NCBI RefSeq assembly: GCF_002224125.1
Contig: NZ_NCSM01000016.1
Coordinates: 64,666-128,665, forward strand
Source: Streptomyces sp. NBS 14/10
GTDB lineage: Bacteria > Actinomycetota > Actinomycetes > Streptomycetales > Streptomycetaceae
Direction of reading: 5' to 3'
Length of the DNA stretch: 64,000 bases
This document shows, piece by piece, positions 33,042 through 41,155 of this stretch. A program made the translations under genes and the position numbers. The notes below the pieces were generated by a model, which was not told where the DNA came from, ran no database searches, and was given only the letters and a program-made list of their open reading frames with translations. The first letter of the stretch is position 1, and each line of letters starts with the position of its first letter.

Positions 33042-35171
33042 ATGCCACACGAGGCGGCCGGTCCTGCACGGCATACCAATGCGCTGTCGGGCGCGGTCCA
33101 AGGACACAGCGTGCAGGCGGCGACGATCCACGGGGGCGTGTTCATCGGCGCCGATGCTGCCCGCCGCTCCCGCTCCGTGCCGAGGCAGCTTCCACAGGCA
33201 CCGCGCCACTTCACTGACCGGACCGACAACCTCGCGGCCTTGGATCATCTGTTGGAGCCCGCCGCCCCGTCCTTGGCCGTCGTCACCGGCCCCGCCGGTG
33301 TCGGCAAGACATCGTTGGCGCTGCGATGGCTCCACAAGCACCGTGACAACTGGCCCGACGGTCAGCTGTACGTGGATTTGCGCGGACATCTATCCGAAGA
33401 TCCGGTCAGTCCTAGTACGGTTCTGTCGCAGTTCCTGCGGGCGTTGGGTGTGTCGACCGGGGAGATTCCGGCTGAGCTTGCCGAACAGGCCGCTCTGTAC
33501 CGCACCGTCATCGCCGATCAGCGCATCGCGGTCCTGTGCGACAACGCACTGTCGGCAGCGCAGGTCCGGCCGCTGAGACCAGCCTCCGAGGCCGCCGTCT
33601 GCCTGGTGACCAGCCGGTGGCACTTGAGCTCGTTACTCCTGGACGGGGCTGCCCTCGTGCCGCTTGCCCCCTTGGATACCGACTCCGCAGTCGAGCTACT
33701 CGGCCAGATTGCCGGACAGGACAGAATCGCAGGCGACCGCATGGCCGCGCGGAACATGGTCACCGCCGGCGGCTGCTTCCCCCTCTCAGTGGCCGTGGGT
33801 GCGGCACTGCTGCTCACCCGCCCCGAGTGGACCCTCGCCTCGGTCGCCGCGCGGCTGACAGCCATTCACTCCGCAGGTCCCGACGAGGAGGTTTCCATGA
33901 ACGCCAGCCTTGACCACTCCTATGCCGCGCTCCCCGAGGCCGCTGCGAGCCTGTACCGCCGACTGGGTCTTCACCCGGGCACCGTGCTCAGCAAGCAGGT
34001 CGCCCAGGCGGTGGCCGCGACAGCGCCGGCCGTTGACGATGTGGACGGCTGTCTGGCTGCTCTGGTCGATGCGAACCTGCTCACCGCCCCCGATCCGGAG
34101 CGATTTCGCTTTCACGATGTTATCCACCAGCATGCCCGGGGCCGTGCCGAGAGCGATGAGACCGGGGAACAGCGACTCGAGTCCGTCCAGCGCATTATCG
34201 ATTCCTACCTGAGTTGCGCAAATGCTGCAGATCAGGTCCTTTATCCACAAAGGCGCCGCCCTCCGGTGGAATACGCATATGCGGTCAGTGCACACCCCGA
34301 CTTTCCCGACGGCGCTGCCGCGCTTGCTTGGTTCGACCGCGAACGCGAAAATCTGCTCGCCGCCCAGCGCCTGGCGGCGCAATCAGGCATTGATGGGGCG
34401 ACTTGGCAGCTCGCCGACGCGATGTGGGCCCTGTTCATCTACCTTCGCTACCACGATGACTGGATTTCCACCCATGAGCTGGGCGTCGCCGGGGCAGCCC
34501 GATGCGGCCATCGGCTGGCGGAGTCTCGGATGCGCACCGGACTCGGCATCGCGCTGCGGGACGCGGGCCGGCCCGGGGACGCGCTGCGCGCATTCACCGC
34601 AGCACTCGCCCTGCGACGCGAGATCGGCGACCGTCGCGGCGAAGGTCTTGTTCTGCACAACATCGGGATCACCCACCGGCGGATGGGTGACTGGGATACG
34701 GCCAGATCAGTCCTCAAGTCGGCGTTATCGGTCCGCGAGGAATCTGGTGACAGTCGAGGGGTCGCCCGAGTGCACGGCACGCTGGGTGAGGTGGACAGTC
34801 TGGTGGGACAGCATGAGTCGGCCCTGGCCCACCTGACGAGGGCGCGTGAGGCGCTCAGTAATACCCAAGACCCCTACGAGGCGCTGACGGAGCGGCTGCT
34901 CGGCGAAGCACACCTGCGCTCCGGTGACCTTCGTGCCGCTCACACCCATCTCGCCGCGGCCCTGGAAGTGCTGCGACACACCGGCGAAGTATTCGAAACA
35001 GGGGCAATCCACGAAGCGTTCGGCGTGCTCGCCGAGCGCGAGCACGACACGGCTTCGGCCCGGACCCACTACGCCCGAGCCGAAGCCGTCTACACCCGTC
35101 TCAGCGCCGGACGCGACGCTCACCGCATCGCAAAACGTCTCCGCCACCTCGACTCGGCAATCGGCGAATGA
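33042..35171 (+). CDS. NB-ARC/TPR STAND protein without a DNA-binding domain
   Basis: 709 residues from ATG 33042; an upstream in-frame start at 32982 adds a non-conserved leader. A short N-terminal motif (about 13-35, NALSGAVQG then IHGGVFI) resembles one I recall ahead of many Streptomyces NB-ARC proteins. The NB-ARC domain has Walker A GPAGVGKTSLAL (near 81) and a weak Walker B (AVLCDN near 163). TPR repeats fill about 470-700. No SARP or HTH domain is present, so this is a signalling or scaffold STAND ATPase rather than a transcription factor. Codon 562 (34725-34727) is TTA. The gene ends 15 bp from the convergent PfkB gene. Confidence 0.85.
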   Translation: MPHEAAGPARHTNALSGAVQGHSVQAATIHGGVFIGADAARRSRSVPRQLPQAPRHFTDRTDNLAALDHLLEPAAPSLAVVTGPAGVGKTSLALRWLHKHRDNWPDGQLYVDLRGHLSEDPVSPSTVLSQFLRALGVSTGEIPAELAEQAALYRTVIADQRIAVLCDNALSAAQVRPLRPASEAAVCLVTSRWHLSSLLLDGAALVPLAPLDTDSAVELLGQIAGQDRIAGDRMAARNMVTAGGCFPLSVAVGAALLLTRPEWTLASVAARLTAIHSAGPDEEVSMNASLDHSYAALPEAAASLYRRLGLHPGTVLSKQVAQAVAATAPAVDDVDGCLAALVDANLLTAPDPERFRFHDVIHQHARGRAESDETGEQRLESVQRIIDSYLSCANAADQVLYPQRRRPPVEYAYAVSAHPDFPDGAAALAWFDRERENLLAAQRLAAQSGIDGATWQLADAMWALFIYLRYHDDWISTHELGVAGAARCGHRLAESRMRTGLGIALRDAGRPGDALRAFTAALALRREIGDRRGEGLVLHNIGITHRRMGDWDTARSVLKSALSVREESGDSRGVARVHGTLGEVDSLVGQHESALAHLTRAREALSNTQDPYEALTERLLGEAHLRSGDLRAAHTHLAAALEVLRHTGEVFETGAIHEAFGVLAEREHDTASARTHYARAEAVYTRLSAGRDAHRIAKRLRHLDSAIGE

Positions 35172-35186
35172 CCGCTCGTGCCGTGC

Positions 35187-36110
35187 CTACCGCCATGCCC
35201 CCACCCGGGCCCGCACCGGATACACACAGCGCAGAGCAGCGAGCTCGCCCTCCGTCAGGAACCCATCGGCTGCCGATTCCGCACCGACCTTCCAGCCGGC
35301 GAAAATCACCGCCGACTCCAAAGCCTCCACTGGCTCCCCGGACGCCAACCACCCATGCAGGAACGCGGCAAACAACGCGTCCCCCGCGCCGTCGGTGCTG
35401 CACACCGGCCGTGGTGCCACCGCCGGGATCTCGACGAGCCTGCCGTCGCGCAGACCCATCACGCACCCCTGGTCGCCCCGGCCCACCACGGCGATACAGC
35501 ACCCCGGGTACCTGCGGAGCACGTCTGCGACCCACTCCTGGGGAGAACAGGAAAGCCCTTCATGGCTGCGGAAAATGACATCGGCGCATTCGAGCCACGG
35601 TTGCCTGCTGAGGTCATCGCAGTCCTTGCAAGCGTGCAGGTCCGTAGCGACCGGCAGCTTCAGCAGGTCCTTCGCGACCTTCAGGAACGGTTCCCCGAAC
35701 GGGTTGCAGGCGATCACCGCCAGTTCGGCGCCCATGGCCTGCTCGATGAACCGCTCCATCGGATAGTCGGCGGACCCGCCCGTCCAGCCACTGCGTGCCA
35801 CATGCCCATCCGGCTCGACAAGGATCACCGTCTTGGCCGACTCCGGCACGGTGACGACACCGCGGCCCGCCAGGCCGACGCGCTCCAGGGTCCGCCTGAT
35901 GACCTGGCCGGCCTCATCCGATCCCACAGTGGTGCACAGCCGGGGAGTGTCTCCCAGTCGTACAACCGCGCTTGCCACGTTGTACGCGCCGCCCACCACA
36001 GCACACCGTATCCAAGGTGCCTGGCGATAAGGGCTGAAGGCCAAGGGAAATTGCTCGACTGGCATGATCATAGACAGCCGAGTCACTCCTACGGTAACTA
36101 TGTGTGCCAT
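35187..36110 (-). CDS. PfkB-family carbohydrate (ribokinase-like) kinase
   Basis: 307 residues. Motif 1 is GGAYNVASAVVRLG near 40 and motif 2 is STDGAGDALFAAF near 250, whose GAGD Asp is the catalytic base. These define ATP-dependent sugar or nucleoside kinases. The substrate cannot be read from sequence. ATG at 36110 is chosen because GGGGGACGGAAG precedes it and homology begins there; the open frame runs about 320 nt further upstream without family similarity. It is convergent with the NB-ARC-TPR gene and has no sugar operon beside it. Confidence 0.88.
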   Translation of the reverse strand: MAHIVTVGVTRLSMIMPVEQFPLAFSPYRQAPWIRCAVVGGAYNVASAVVRLGDTPRLCTTVGSDEAGQVIRRTLERVGLAGRGVVTVPESAKTVILVEPDGHVARSGWTGGSADYPMERFIEQAMGAELAVIACNPFGEPFLKVAKDLLKLPVATDLHACKDCDDLSRQPWLECADVIFRSHEGLSCSPQEWVADVLRRYPGCCIAVVGRGDQGCVMGLRDGRLVEIPAVAPRPVCSTDGAGDALFAAFLHGWLASGEPVEALESAVIFAGWKVGAESAADGFLTEGELAALRCVYPVRARVGAWR

Positions 36111-36760
36111 TACTACTTCCGTCCCCCTGTTGATCTCATGCCATGCAGAACACGGACGCCGAAGCGCTGGGCAGGGCCCAACATGAGCCGGTCCGTCATG
36201 TTCGAGAGTGAGGGACGAGACTGGACAGAATGCTTGCAATGCGCCTGCAGAACCCCAATCCTGGGCGGGGGCGATCACCAAGTGCAACGTCGACATCTTC
36301 GCAGAAGTGTCATGTGTGACGCCCTCGTACGCGCACAGGAGAGGGTGAGGGGCGGCAAGCGGTCCGCCCGGAAGAAGTCGACCCCCTCGTCCTGTTGCTC
36401 GCGACGAGGGGGTCGACTTCTGTATCATCTACAAGGCAGGCCGTGACGATTCATATCATGAAGCGCAGGATTTCCATCATAAATGGAGATGCGTATGCGA
36501 CACTCAATGTCGCCACAATCGCCTTGAATACCTTGTACCGGGGGGACATGGTTCTCCTGGTGCTGAATAAAGCTTACTAGTTTTTCTGGCAGCGGTCTGC
36601 CGAAGAAGAATTTAGCACCGATCCGGGGGTGCGTCCGATGACGGCAAGTCCATGTCGGGGTGCCGCTACCTGGTCGGTATCGGGATTCCGACGTCATCGC
36701 ACCGCAGCCGGTGCGTCGACCCTACCGGTGCCGACAGGATGCCCGCCAGGCGGGTCACAG
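36111..36760. other. 650-bp non-coding stretch upstream of the PfkB gene
   Basis: No convincing gene on either strand. It carries the PfkB promoter, the 19-bp hairpin listed separately, and lower-GC sequence near 36420-36600. A 90-codon minus-strand frame at 36425-36697 has no ribosome-binding site or family resemblance. Confidence 0.5.
36373..36421. repeat. Perfect 19-bp inverted repeat with 11-nt loop
   Basis: The left arm (36373-36391) starts AGAAGTCGACCC and the right arm (36403-36421) ends GGGTCGACTTCT. All 19 pairs match. No U-tract follows on either strand and the nearest gene start is 263 bp away, so an ordinary terminator is not an obvious fit. It could be a transposon or phage end, a recombination site or a stable RNA hairpin. 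Confidence 0.85.
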
Positions 36761-36893
36761 GACAAGGCTGAGATCTTCCGGCAGCTGGGGGCAGCTCACA
36801 TACGATTCCGGGAAAACACGAAGTGCTGGCTGAGATGAGACTCAACCAGCACTCTCAGGAAGCCTGTTGGCCACCAGCACATGTCCGAGGGGG
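36761..36893 (+). pseudogene. Serine-recombinase C-terminal fragment plus tRNA-Leu 3'-end duplicate (left copy)
   Basis: The 133-nt segment aligns along its length with 45695-45829, by eye at about three quarters identity. It encodes a degraded form of the recombinase tail DEAEIYRQLGVRLTYDSG and ends in TGTCCGAGGGGG (36882-36893), identical to the 3' end of the tRNA-Leu gene at 45817. The order recombinase tail then tRNA end is the same as at the intact tRNA, so this is a probable relic attachment site about 9 kb away. Confidence 0.7.
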
Positions 36894-36999
36894 CATGCGC
36901 CATACGTACACGCCCGTCTTGCACGGCGAGCTGCTCCTGCCGTAGCCACCAGCTCCGAGTCCTCGGCGGGCGGTCCATTCCGGCGGCCGCAGCGGCTCG

Positions 37000-37686
37000 T
37001 CAGCCGATGGGCTCCGGCATGGGGCGCACGTCGTAGGCGAGGCGGATGGTGTCGCCGGTGGCGGGGTCGCCCAGTTCCACGCGCCAGGCGTCGGCGAACT
37101 GGTCGACACCCGGGGCCATGGGGATGGTGCCCGAGATGAGGACGGTGCCCGGGGTGAGGGCGTCGCGGGAGCGCAGGACGTCGACCCAGTAGGCGGGGGT
37201 GAGGAGTTCGCCGAGGGTGCCGTGCTGGATCTCGGTCTCGGTGCCGTCGTGGCTGACCCAGGCGCGCAGGGTGAGGTCGTCCAGACGTGATTCGACGTCG
37301 GCGAGCCGCCAGGCGCGGCGGGCGAGGACGTCGGGGCCGGCGTTCTTGCTCCAGGCCACGCCGTGCACCTCGAGGTCGCGGTCGGTGTGGTCGCAGGCGG
37401 CCGTGAGCAGCAGCTCGCCGTCACCGGCCACGACGAGCGCCCACTCGGCCTCGCCGGAGGTGCGCCGGTGCTGGACCGCGACGCGGTCGATCTGCTGGGC
37501 GAGGTAGGGGGCGACGGGGTAGAGGGTCGGGGTCACGGAGGGGGTGGGTACGCCGAGCTCCGCGAGTTCGGCGATGTGCGCGGCGACGTCGTCCTGGCTG
37601 CGCCCGGCGTACCCGGCGTTGAGGACCTGGACGATGTCGATCTCGCGCGTCGATCCGTCCGGCAGTTCGAAGGTCAGCTGGGCCAT
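37000..37686 (-). CDS. DUF2848-family protein
   Basis: 228 residues, starting MAQLTFELPDGSTREI and ending RLAYDVRPMPEPIG, matching the length and overall pattern I recall for DUF2848, with a distant fumarylacetoacetate-hydrolase flavour (LISGTIPMAPG near 190). Its enzymatic role is not established. ATG 37686 begins the conserved part; the upstream open frame is rejected. The gene is divergent from the MHS transporter across 139 bp that carries a candidate GntR operator, so it probably belongs to the same catabolic regulon. Confidence 0.82.
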   Translation of the reverse strand: MAQLTFELPDGSTREIDIVQVLNAGYAGRSQDDVAAHIAELAELGVPTPSVTPTLYPVAPYLAQQIDRVAVQHRRTSGEAEWALVVAGDGELLLTAACDHTDRDLEVHGVAWSKNAGPDVLARRAWRLADVESRLDDLTLRAWVSHDGTETEIQHGTLGELLTPAYWVDVLRSRDALTPGTVLISGTIPMAPGVDQFADAWRVELGDPATGDTIRLAYDVRPMPEPIG

Positions 37687-37762
37687 GAGGGCACTCCCAG
37701 AGTTCGGGTGACGGTCCGCGGTGGTGGATTTCTCCGCGGTTAACTTCTCGCGCAGGGCTTGC

Positions 37763-37779
37763 GCATACGACCTGTATAC
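37763..37779. promoter_or_regulatory. Candidate GntR operator GCATAC-N5-GTATAC between the DUF2848 and transporter genes
   Basis: GCATAC (37763-37768), five bases, then GTATAC (37774-37779). The identical bipartite pattern occurs ahead of the GntR gene at 41075-41091. A GTATGC at 37785-37790 extends the dyad here. FCD-type GntR proteins commonly bind short GTAC-containing palindromes, so this fits control of both divergent genes by the local GntR. Confidence 0.68.
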
Positions 37780-37825
37780 AAGAAGTATGCCGGAAGGTCG
37801 ATGTCTCCGAGCAAGGATGGGCACC

Positions 37826-39196
37826 ATGCACGACACCACCAAGGACGATCCGAGGGCGTCCGAGAAGCGCTCCGGCGTCCGCCGGGCCTTCGTCGCGAGC
37901 CTGACCGGCACAGCCCTGGAGTGGTACGACTTCGCCGTCTACTCCGCCGCGGCGGCCCTGGTCTTCGGCGATCTCTTCTTCCCTTCGGAGGACCCGCTCA
38001 CCGGCACGCTGCTGGCCTTCTCCACGTACGCCGTCGGCTACCTCTCGCGCCCGCTGGGCGGCGTCGTCTTCGGCCGCCTCGGCGATGTGATCGGCCGCAA
38101 GAAGGTGCTGATCGCCACACTGGTCCTGATCGGCGCGGCCACCTTCCTGATCGGCGTCCTGCCCACGTACTCCACGATCGGGGTCGCCGCCCCGATCGCC
38201 CTGGTCGTGCTGCGGTTCGCGCAGGGCGTGGGCGTCGGCGGCGAGTGGGGCGGTGCGGTGCTGCTGTCCAGCGAGTTCGGAGACCCGCGCCGCCGCGGCT
38301 TCTACGCCTCCGCCGCACAGGTGGGCCCGCCGGCGGGCAACCTCCTGGCCAACGGCGTCCTGGCCGCCCTCGGCGCGCTGCTGACCGAGGCGCAGTTCGA
38401 GGCGTGGGGCTGGCGAGTGGCCTTCCTGCTCTCCGGCGCCCTCGTCGCCTTCGGCCTGTGGATCAGGGCGAAGCTGGAGGAGACCCCCGTCTTCAAGGCG
38501 ATGGAGGCCGGGCAGTCCCGGCCCGAGGCGCCGATCCGCGAGGTCCTCACCACCCAGCCGCGCGCCCTGCTCGCCGCGATCCTCTGCCGCGTCGGCCCCG
38601 ACGTGCTGTACGCCATGTTCACCGTCTTCGTCCTGACGTACGCCACCGGGGAACTGGGCATGTCGCGCGGTTCCGCCCTCGCGGCCGTCCTCATCGGCTC
38701 CTCGCTGCAGGTCTTCCTGATGCCACTGGCCGGTGCCGTCTCCGACCGGATCAACCGTCGCCTGCTGTACGGCTGTGCCGCGGTGGCCGCCGGTGTGTGG
38801 CCGTTCCTGTTCTTCCCGATGATCGGCGGCGGCAGCTGGATCCCGCTGGCGCTCGGCGTCGTGGTGGGCCTGGTGATCCACTGCTTCCTGTACGGGCCGC
38901 AGGCCGCCTTCATCGCCGAGCAGTTCTCGCCCCGGCTGCGCTACACCGGCTCCTCGCTGGCGTACACCCTGGCCGGCATCATCGGCGGCGCCGTCGCCCC
39001 GCTGCTGTTCACCACCCTGCTGAGCGCCTACGGCAGCTGGCTGCCGCTGGCCCTCTACATCGCCGTCGCCGCGGCCGTCTCCCTCGTGGGGGTGTTCCTG
39101 GGCCGCGATCCCGAAGCCGCCGTCGACGAGGACGCCAGGCTCGCCACACCGGCCGAGCAGGCCACGGCCGACGCCGCCCGACGTACTGCCGTCTGA
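37826..39196 (+). CDS. MFS transporter of the metabolite:proton symporter (MHS) family
   Basis: About 456 residues from ATG 37826 with twelve predicted membrane segments. The N-terminal FVASLTGTALEWYDFAVYS and the loop motif GRLGDVIGRKK between helices 2 and 3 are typical of MHS carriers related to ShiA, ProP and KgtP, which import small organic acids or zwitterions with protons. GWRVAFLLSG follows in the middle. An ATG 9 nt upstream is possible. The transporter leads a catabolic operon with a nitrilase-type hydrolase and a cupin and probably imports their substrate; which one is unknown. Confidence 0.9.
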   Translation: MHDTTKDDPRASEKRSGVRRAFVASLTGTALEWYDFAVYSAAAALVFGDLFFPSEDPLTGTLLAFSTYAVGYLSRPLGGVVFGRLGDVIGRKKVLIATLVLIGAATFLIGVLPTYSTIGVAAPIALVVLRFAQGVGVGGEWGGAVLLSSEFGDPRRRGFYASAAQVGPPAGNLLANGVLAALGALLTEAQFEAWGWRVAFLLSGALVAFGLWIRAKLEETPVFKAMEAGQSRPEAPIREVLTTQPRALLAAILCRVGPDVLYAMFTVFVLTYATGELGMSRGSALAAVLIGSSLQVFLMPLAGAVSDRINRRLLYGCAAVAAGVWPFLFFPMIGGGSWIPLALGVVVGLVIHCFLYGPQAAFIAEQFSPRLRYTGSSLAYTLAGIIGGAVAPLLFTTLLSAYGSWLPLALYIAVAAAVSLVGVFLGRDPEAAVDEDARLATPAEQATADAARRTAV

Positions 39197-39253
39197 CCGC
39201 CTGCCGTCCGACCCACGGCCGTATGACCGCCTGCCGCCCGACCCACTGTCGTC
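39194..39253. repeat. 30-bp tandem repeat starting at the transporter stop codon
   Basis: Two 30-bp units (39194-39223 and 39224-39253), both beginning TGACCGCCTGCCG; the first TGA is the stop codon. A partial third unit (CGACCCACTG) runs up to the ribosome-binding site of the next gene. Confidence 0.8.
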
Positions 39254-39273
39254 CGACCCACTGAGGAGGAAGT

Positions 39274-40065
39274 ATGCGGATCGCCCTGAGCCAGCTCACC
39301 ACCGGCCCGGATCCGGGGAAGAACCTGCGGCTCATCGAGGAATGGGCGCAGCGCGCCGCGGACGCCGGAGCCCGTGTCGTCGTCTTCCCCGAGGCCTCGA
39401 TGGCCTGCTTCGGCACCCCGCTGGCACCGCTCGCCGAACCCCTGCACGGACCGTGGGCCGACGGAGTACGGGAGATCGCCAGGGCCACCGGCACCGTCAT
39501 CGTGGCCGGCATGTTCACCCCGGCAGACGGCGGCAAGGTGACCAACACCCTGCTGGCCACCGGCCCCGGCGTCGAGACGTCGTACGACAAGATCCACCTC
39601 TACGACGCCTTCGGCTACCGTGAGTCCGACACCGTCGCCGCGGGCTCGCGGACCACCGTCATGGATGTGGACGGCGTACGACTGGGCCTGGCCACCTGCT
39701 ACGACGTCCGCTTCCCCGAGCTGTTCCGGGCACACGCCGACGCCGGCGCGTCCGCGACACTGCTGGCGGCATCCTGGGGAGCGGGGCCAGGCAAGCTCGA
39801 CCAGTGGGAGCTGCTGGTGCGGGCCCGGGCCCTGGATGCCACCCTCTGGCTGGCCGCAGTCGACCAGGCCGACCCCGGCACCGCCCCGGGAAGCGCACCC
39901 ACCGGCATCGGGCACAGCCGGATCGTAGGCCCCGACGGAACCGTGCGGCACGCCATGGACGCCGAACCGGATCTGCTGGTCGCCGACCTCGACATCGACG
40001 AGGTCACGGCCGTACGGAAGAACACGTCGGTGCTGGCCAACAGGCGGCCGGAGGTATGGCAGTGA
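39274..40065 (+). CDS. Carbon-nitrogen hydrolase (nitrilase superfamily)
   Basis: 263 residues. The catalytic triad is visible: Glu in VVFPEAS, Lys in YDKIHLYD and Cys in LATCYDVRFPE. The superfamily hydrolyses nitriles, amides or N-carbamoyl compounds, and sequence alone does not separate these; the length and DVRFPE pattern favour an amidase-type member over a true nitrilase. The ATG at 39274 follows GAGGAGG. The cupin gene overlaps its stop codon. With the MHS transporter ahead, a pathway that imports and deaminates a small amide-like compound is plausible. Confidence 0.9.
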   Translation: MRIALSQLTTGPDPGKNLRLIEEWAQRAADAGARVVVFPEASMACFGTPLAPLAEPLHGPWADGVREIARATGTVIVAGMFTPADGGKVTNTLLATGPGVETSYDKIHLYDAFGYRESDTVAAGSRTTVMDVDGVRLGLATCYDVRFPELFRAHADAGASATLLAASWGAGPGKLDQWELLVRARALDATLWLAAVDQADPGTAPGSAPTGIGHSRIVGPDGTVRHAMDAEPDLLVADLDIDEVTAVRKNTSVLANRRPEVWQ

Positions 40066-40430
40066 GCAAGCCGGAGCTGGAATTCCACCTGCCCGCCGGG
40101 CCGTGGACCACTACCGCGGCGGCCGGTCCGGGCGTACGGGAACGTGTGCTGGCCGACGACCCCGACGGCGGCGGCCGGACCGTTCTGGTCCACTGGGCGC
40201 CGGGCACCGACACCTCGGCGCAGGGCGTGACACGCCACGACTTCTGGGAGGAGGTCTACCTCGTCGACGGGGCGCTGCACGACCTGACGCTCGGCGAGAC
40301 CTTCACCGCGGGCATGTACGCCTGCCGCCCGCCCGGTATGCCGCACGGCCCGTGGACCTCCGAGAACGGCGTCACGATGCTCGTGATCACCTATCCCGAC
40401 GGACCACCGGTATCCCGGACCACCGGCTAG
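40062..40430 (+). CDS. Single-domain cupin protein
   Basis: 122 residues. The cupin barrel is suggested by HDFWEEVYLVDG and MPHGPWTSENGVTM; the first lacks the HxH of the classic motif 1, so metal binding is uncertain. GTG at 40062 is chosen over ATG at 40056 because GGAGG at about 40050-40054 lies 7 nt before the GTG but only one base before the ATG. This gives a GTGA overlap with the hydrolase stop. ChrR-like and detoxification cupins look similar, so the role in the pathway is open. Its stop overlaps the stop of the convergent GntR gene. Confidence 0.82.
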   Translation: MSKPELEFHLPAGPWTTTAAAGPGVRERVLADDPDGGGRTVLVHWAPGTDTSAQGVTRHDFWEEVYLVDGALHDLTLGETFTAGMYACRPPGMPHGPWTSENGVTMLVITYPDGPPVSRTTG

Positions 40431-41056
40431 TAGCCCTCGAGCAGCACCTTGAGCGTCGACTGCAGGTGATGGTCGATCGCGGCGCACGCCTGCTCGGCGT
40501 CACCGGCGGCAAGGGCGTCCAGGATGGCCCGGTGCTCCTTCAGCACCGCCTCCTGCCGCCCTTGCTGGTTGAACACGGCCACGACCCCGGCCCGGACCTG
40601 GCGGCTGCGCAAGCCTTCGTAGTGCCGGTCCAGCAACGTGTTCCCCACGGTCGACACCAGCGCCGCGTGGAACTGGTGGTCCACCGCGATGAACTCCCGG
40701 GCCTGGCCGGGCCCGGTGAGTTCATCCTGCCGCTCCAGCAGCGACCGCAGCTCCTGCACCGGCACCCGTCCGGCGGTGACGAGCTGCTGCGCGGCATATC
40801 GCTCCACGATGCCCCGCAGCTCCATCAGCTCCCTGATGTCCCGCCCCGTCAGCGGCGACACCCGGGCGCCCCGCTTGGGCACGAGTTCGACCAGGTCCTC
40901 GGCGGCGAGCAGGAGCAGCGCTTCCCGGATGGGGGTGCGGGAGACCCCGATCCGGTCGGCGATCTCCTGCTCGGACAGGAACGCCCCCTGCATGCTGGGA
41001 TCGGTCAGAACCGTGTCCTTCAGATACGCGTACGCCGTCTCCCGACCGGACGCCAC
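40427..41056 (-). CDS. GntR-family (FCD subfamily) transcriptional regulator
   Basis: 209 residues from GTG 41056. The winged HTH includes EQEIADRIGVSRTPIREALLLLAAEDLV (described by its ends EQEIAD and AAEDLV), and an all-helical FCD ligand domain follows with its metal-type residues in VDHQFH and KEHRAILDAL. FCD GntR proteins are usually repressors of acid or amino-acid catabolism that respond to an intermediate. The longer frame up to 41143 is rejected: it would cover the operator-like site at 41075-41091, and CTGGGGG lies about 9 nt before the GTG. Candidate targets are its own promoter and the DUF2848/transporter promoter. Confidence 0.9.
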   Translation of the reverse strand: MASGRETAYAYLKDTVLTDPSMQGAFLSEQEIADRIGVSRTPIREALLLLAAEDLVELVPKRGARVSPLTGRDIRELMELRGIVERYAAQQLVTAGRVPVQELRSLLERQDELTGPGQAREFIAVDHQFHAALVSTVGNTLLDRHYEGLRSRQVRAGVVAVFNQQGRQEAVLKEHRAILDALAAGDAEQACAAIDHHLQSTLKVLLEGY

Positions 41057-41074
41057 CGCAACCCCCAGAAGCTC

Positions 41075-41091
41075 GCATACATAGCGTATAC
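41075..41091. promoter_or_regulatory. Candidate GntR autoregulatory operator GCATAC-N5-GTATAC
   Basis: GCATAC (41075-41080), five bases, GTATAC (41086-41091), about 19 bp ahead of the preferred GntR start. It matches the site at 37763-37779 in both half-sites and spacing. Confidence 0.68.
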
Positions 41092-41155
41092 AGACGCTAC
41101 CACGCGCTCTCCCCGAGGCGCCGGACGTCGGCTGTCCCCGCACCCGGCGAAAGAT

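Noticed and set aside
36425..36697. 90-codon minus-strand frame between the hairpin and the recombinase remnant
   Set aside because: No ribosome-binding site, no recognisable family and odd amino-acid composition.
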